Source of the DNA: DASSBG01 sp035699085
Lineage (GTDB): Bacteria; Pseudomonadota; Gammaproteobacteria; Xanthomonadales; Rhodanobacteraceae
Direction of reading: 5' to 3'
Length of the DNA: 64,000 nt
NCBI GenBank assembly: GCA_035699085.1
Contig: DASSBG010000046.1
Coordinates: 1-64,000, forward strand
This document shows positions 61,761 to 64,000 of the stretch, piece by piece (within the stretch, counting starts at the first letter, position 1; each line of letters starts with the position of its first letter). The notes below the pieces were generated by a model. That model saw only the letters and a program-made list of their open reading frames with translations. It was not told where the DNA came from and did no database searches. Made by a program: the position numbers and the translations under genes.

Positions 61761-62366
61761 ATGGCAGTCGCCATCCGTGACGTAAACCAGCGTGACCTGG
61801 ACGCGGTCCTGGCGCTCAACAACGGCGCAGGGCCCGGCATCCTGCCGCTCAACCGCGAGGCGTTGCGCTGGTTCCACGACCACGCCAGCTACTTTCGCGT
61901 CGCCGAGGTGGACCGCCACCTGGCCGGCTTCCTGATCGCGTTGCGCGAGGGCACCGACTACCGCAGCCCGAATTACCGCTGGTTCGCCAGCCGCTATGAA
62001 CGCTTCGTCTACATCGACCGCATCGTCGTGGCCTCCAGCCAGCGCGGTGCCGGCCTTGGCCGGGTGTTCTACAGCGACGTGCAGAGCTACGCCGAGGTGC
62101 GCGTGCCGGTGCTTGCATGCGAGGTGTTCCTGGAGCCGCGCAACGACGCCGTGCTGCTGTTCCATGGCACCTTCGGCTTCCAGGAGGTCGGCCAGCACCC
62201 GACCACCCCGGAGCAGCCGCCGGTGTCGCTGCTGCGCAAGCCGCTGCCCGCGTTCGAGTTCGTTGCCGGGCAGTACCTGCGCGACGGCGGCCAGCTGCCC
62301 GACCTGCCCTGGCTGCGCGAGCGCACGCAAGCCGCGTCGACGGATCGCGCCACGGGCACCGCTTGA
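61761..62366 (+). CDS. GNAT-family N-acetyltransferase
   Basis: The 201-aa protein has the GNAT fold, with the acetyl-CoA loop in VYIDRIVVASSQRGAGLGRVFYSDVQ (motif A, Q-R-G-x-G-L-G near residue 100) and the later strand region ACEVFLEPRNDAVLLFHGTFGFQEVGQ. The substrate is unknown. ATG 61761 (MAVAIRDVNQ) has GGAGCAGA upstream. Its TGA shares one base with the minC ATG (TGATG), so it is translated with the min operon. Confidence 0.9.
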   Translation: MAVAIRDVNQRDLDAVLALNNGAGPGILPLNREALRWFHDHASYFRVAEVDRHLAGFLIALREGTDYRSPNYRWFASRYERFVYIDRIVVASSQRGAGLGRVFYSDVQSYAEVRVPVLACEVFLEPRNDAVLLFHGTFGFQEVGQHPTTPEQPPVSLLRKPLPAFEFVAGQYLRDGGQLPDLPWLRERTQAASTDRATGTA

Positions 62367-63097
62367 TGGCGGCAGTTCGCGGGGCCAGCGAGGGCGCATG
62401 CGAGTTGCGCTTTGGCCAGGTCGGGCTGGCCTGCGTGCGGCTGCGCCTCGACGATGCGCTTGCGCTGCGCGAGGATCTTGCGCGCCGCGTGGCGGCGGCC
62501 CCGACGCTGTTCGCGCGCGCCGCCGTGGTGCTCGATCTCAGCCGCCTGCCTGCCCTTCCTGACGATGATCGCGTGCGCGCGCTGCTCGAGGCCGTGCGCA
62601 TGGCCGGCATGCTGCCGGTGGCGCTGGCCTACGGCAGCAGCGAGGTCGAAGCGCTGGCGCAGCGCCTCGACCTGCCACTGATCGCGCGCTTCCGCGATGC
62701 CAGCGAGCGCGAGGCCGGGGGGAGCGCCGCCGCCGGTGCCAACAGCGCCGGCGATGGCGACGAGACGCTGCGCTCGACGCGGCTGCATGGCGCGCCGGTG
62801 CGCTCCGGCCAGCAGGTGTACGCACAAGGGCGCGACCTCACCGTCACCGCCAGCGTCGCCAACGGCGCCGAGCTGATCGCCGACGGCAGCATCCATGTCT
62901 ACGGCCGACTCAACGGCCGCGCGCTGGCCGGCGCCGTGGGCGCCACCGACGCGCGCATCTTCTGTACCGATTTCCGCGCCGAACTGGTCTCGATCGCCGG
63001 GCATTACCGCGTTTTCGAGCAGATGCCGCCGCTGCTCGCCGGCAAGGCCGTGCAGTGCTGGCTGGACGGCGACCGACTCTTCGTCGAGCCTCTGTAG
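62366..63097 (+). CDS. minC: Septum site-determining protein MinC
   Basis: MinC inhibits FtsZ polymerisation at cell poles. The 243-aa protein has the N-terminal MinC domain (residues 10-110), an Ala/Gly linker and the C-terminal beta-helix (GAPVRSGQQVYAQGRDLTVTASVANGAELIADGSIHVYGRLNGRALAGAVGATDARIFCTDFRAELVSIAG), which binds MinD. It starts with ATG 62366, overlapping the GNAT stop by one base, and is followed by minD after 24 bp. Confidence 0.95.
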   Translation: MAAVRGASEGACELRFGQVGLACVRLRLDDALALREDLARRVAAAPTLFARAAVVLDLSRLPALPDDDRVRALLEAVRMAGMLPVALAYGSSEVEALAQRLDLPLIARFRDASEREAGGSAAAGANSAGDGDETLRSTRLHGAPVRSGQQVYAQGRDLTVTASVANGAELIADGSIHVYGRLNGRALAGAVGATDARIFCTDFRAELVSIAGHYRVFEQMPPLLAGKAVQCWLDGDRLFVEPL

Positions 63098-63121
63098 CCC
63101 CACCCACCAGGAGATTTGCAC

Positions 63122-63937
63122 TTGAGCGAAATCATCGTCGTCACGTCCGGCAAGGGCGGCGTCGGCAAGACCACCAGCGCCGCGTCGCTGGCCGTCGGTC
63201 TCGCCACGCGCGGGCACAAGGTCGCCGTCATCGACTTCGACGTGGGCCTGCGCAACCTCGACCTGATCATGGGCTGCGAGCGGCGCGTGGTCTACGACTT
63301 CGTCAACGTCATCAACAACGAATGCACGCTGCGGCAGGCGCTGATCAAGGACAAGCGCCACGACAACCTGCACGTGCTGGCCGCCTCGCAGACCCGCGAC
63401 AAGGATGCGCTGACCCAGGAAGGGGTCGAACGGGTACTGGAGGAACTGGCGTCCGACGGCTTCGACTTCATCGTCTGCGACTCGCCGGCGGGCATCGAGA
63501 AAGGCGCGCACCTGGCGATGTACTTCGCAGACCGGGCGGTGGTGGTGGTCAATCCGGAGGTATCCAGCGTGCGCGATTCCGACCGTATCCTCGGCCTGTT
63601 GTCGAGCAAGACCCGCCATGCCGAGCGCGGCGACGGCAGCGTTGGCCAGCACCTGCTGCTGACCCGCTACAGCCCGCAGCGGGTCGAGGCCGGCGAGATG
63701 CTTGGCGTGGCCGACGTGGTCGACATCCTGGGCCTCGACGTACTCGGTGTCATACCGGAATCCAGTGGCGTGCTGAACGCCTCCAATGCTGGCGTGCCTG
63801 TGATCCTGGACCGCGAGTCCGACGCGGGCCAGGCCTACGACGACGCCGTCGCCCGGCTGCTCGGCGAGGAGCGCCCGTTGCGCTTCACCGAGGCGCCGCG
63901 CAAGGGCTTCCTCAAGCGCGTCTTCGGCGGAGCATGA
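63122..63937 (+). CDS. minD: Septum site-determining protein MinD
   Basis: Membrane-bound ATPase that carries MinC and oscillates under MinE. The 271-aa protein has the deviant Walker A IIVVTSGKGGVGKTTSAASLA, the DFDVGLRNLDLIMG switch, the IVCDSPAGIEKG region and a C-terminal amphipathic membrane helix (KGFLKRVFGG). I use TTG 63122 (MSEIIVVTSGK), 8 nt after AGGAG. A TTG two codons earlier is too close to the ribosome binding site. Confidence 0.97.
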   Translation: MSEIIVVTSGKGGVGKTTSAASLAVGLATRGHKVAVIDFDVGLRNLDLIMGCERRVVYDFVNVINNECTLRQALIKDKRHDNLHVLAASQTRDKDALTQEGVERVLEELASDGFDFIVCDSPAGIEKGAHLAMYFADRAVVVVNPEVSSVRDSDRILGLLSSKTRHAERGDGSVGQHLLLTRYSPQRVEAGEMLGVADVVDILGLDVLGVIPESSGVLNASNAGVPVILDRESDAGQAYDDAVARLLGEERPLRFTEAPRKGFLKRVFGGA

Positions 63938-63939
63938 CC

Positions 63940-64000
63940 ATGGGCATACTCGATTTCCTGCGTACCAAGCCACGCAACAGTGCCGGACTGGCGCGCGAAC
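63940..64000 (+). CDS. minE: Cell division topological specificity factor MinE, 5' part only
   Basis: Twenty codons before the window edge read MGILDFLRTKPRNSAGLARE, matching the N-terminal membrane-targeting segment and start of the MinD-binding strand of MinE. An ATG six bases upstream (63934) overlaps the minD stop (ATGA), but GGAG lies at a better distance from 63940. The gene is truncated by the window. Confidence 0.9.
   Translation, partial: MGILDFLRTKPRNSAGLARE

Overview
The window is a GC-rich bacterial chromosome segment, very densely coded, with long antisense open frames that are only shadows of real genes. Gene order (rpsF-rpsR-rplI then dnaB-alr; ffh next to ypjD; minC-minD-minE), an Oar-type TonB receptor, exported proteins ending in a FADGFE-like tail and many palindromic or 7-bp intergenic repeats point to a gammaproteobacterium of the Lysobacterales (Xanthomonadales). 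This placement is inferred from content, not from a marker-gene comparison.

Layout. 1-11.2 kb: the edge of an IS110-type transposase, an OmpA-like porin, a PrpD-like dehydratase, a manganese (yybP-ykoY) riboswitch followed by a TerC-family exporter, fadH, and a tight recQ / metallo-hydrolase / TMEM43-like / MAPEG operon. 11.4-30.8 kb: a set of genes whose products fit together as a peptidoglycan-peptide (muropeptide) degradation and salvage locus. It holds a D-amino-acid dehydrogenase, a Glu/Asp-type symporter, an L,D-transpeptidase-like lipoprotein, an RpiR regulator, an L-Ala-D/L-Glu epimerase, an NlpC/P60 endopeptidase and a DUF819 permease on the minus strand. Divergent to these are a transglutaminase-like protein, a TonB-dependent receptor, diaminopimelate decarboxylase, an M19 dipeptidase, a serine-hydrolase/VanX fusion and another penicillin-binding-fold serine hydrolase.

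30.9-45 kb: a TrmB-like regulator with a cysteine cluster and an unknown exported partner, a Ser/Thr kinase coupled to an alkyltransferase-like (ATL) protein, an SDR, tRNA-Thr(CGT), ffh, an alpha/beta hydrolase, ypjD, radA, an Ada protein that has lost all four zinc/methyl-acceptor cysteines of its N-terminal domain, and alr. 45-52.5 kb: dnaB, rplI, rpsR, rpsF, an exported DUF642-like protein, an A-type Fe-S carrier, asnS and an SDR with a degenerate active site. 52.5-64 kb: an FG-GAP repeat protein, an SPFH / ribbon-helix-helix / DUF4177 mini-operon, a VanY-type peptidase, an AlkA-like glycosylase, DUF423, an SRPBCC protein, a DesK/NarL-type two-component system, a GNAT acetyltransferase and the start of the min operon (minE runs off the window).

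Intergenic DNA is rich in repeats of at least five kinds: 7-bp tandem arrays, a GTTGGGGTTCGC family, a CCGTCATTCCGGAG palindromic family, a composite GGAGCGAGGCGAGCG family, and a perfect 24-26 bp inverted repeat (GGGGTCAGAGTGCACTTT core). The last of these has become part of the 3' end of ada and lies against the 5' end of lysA.
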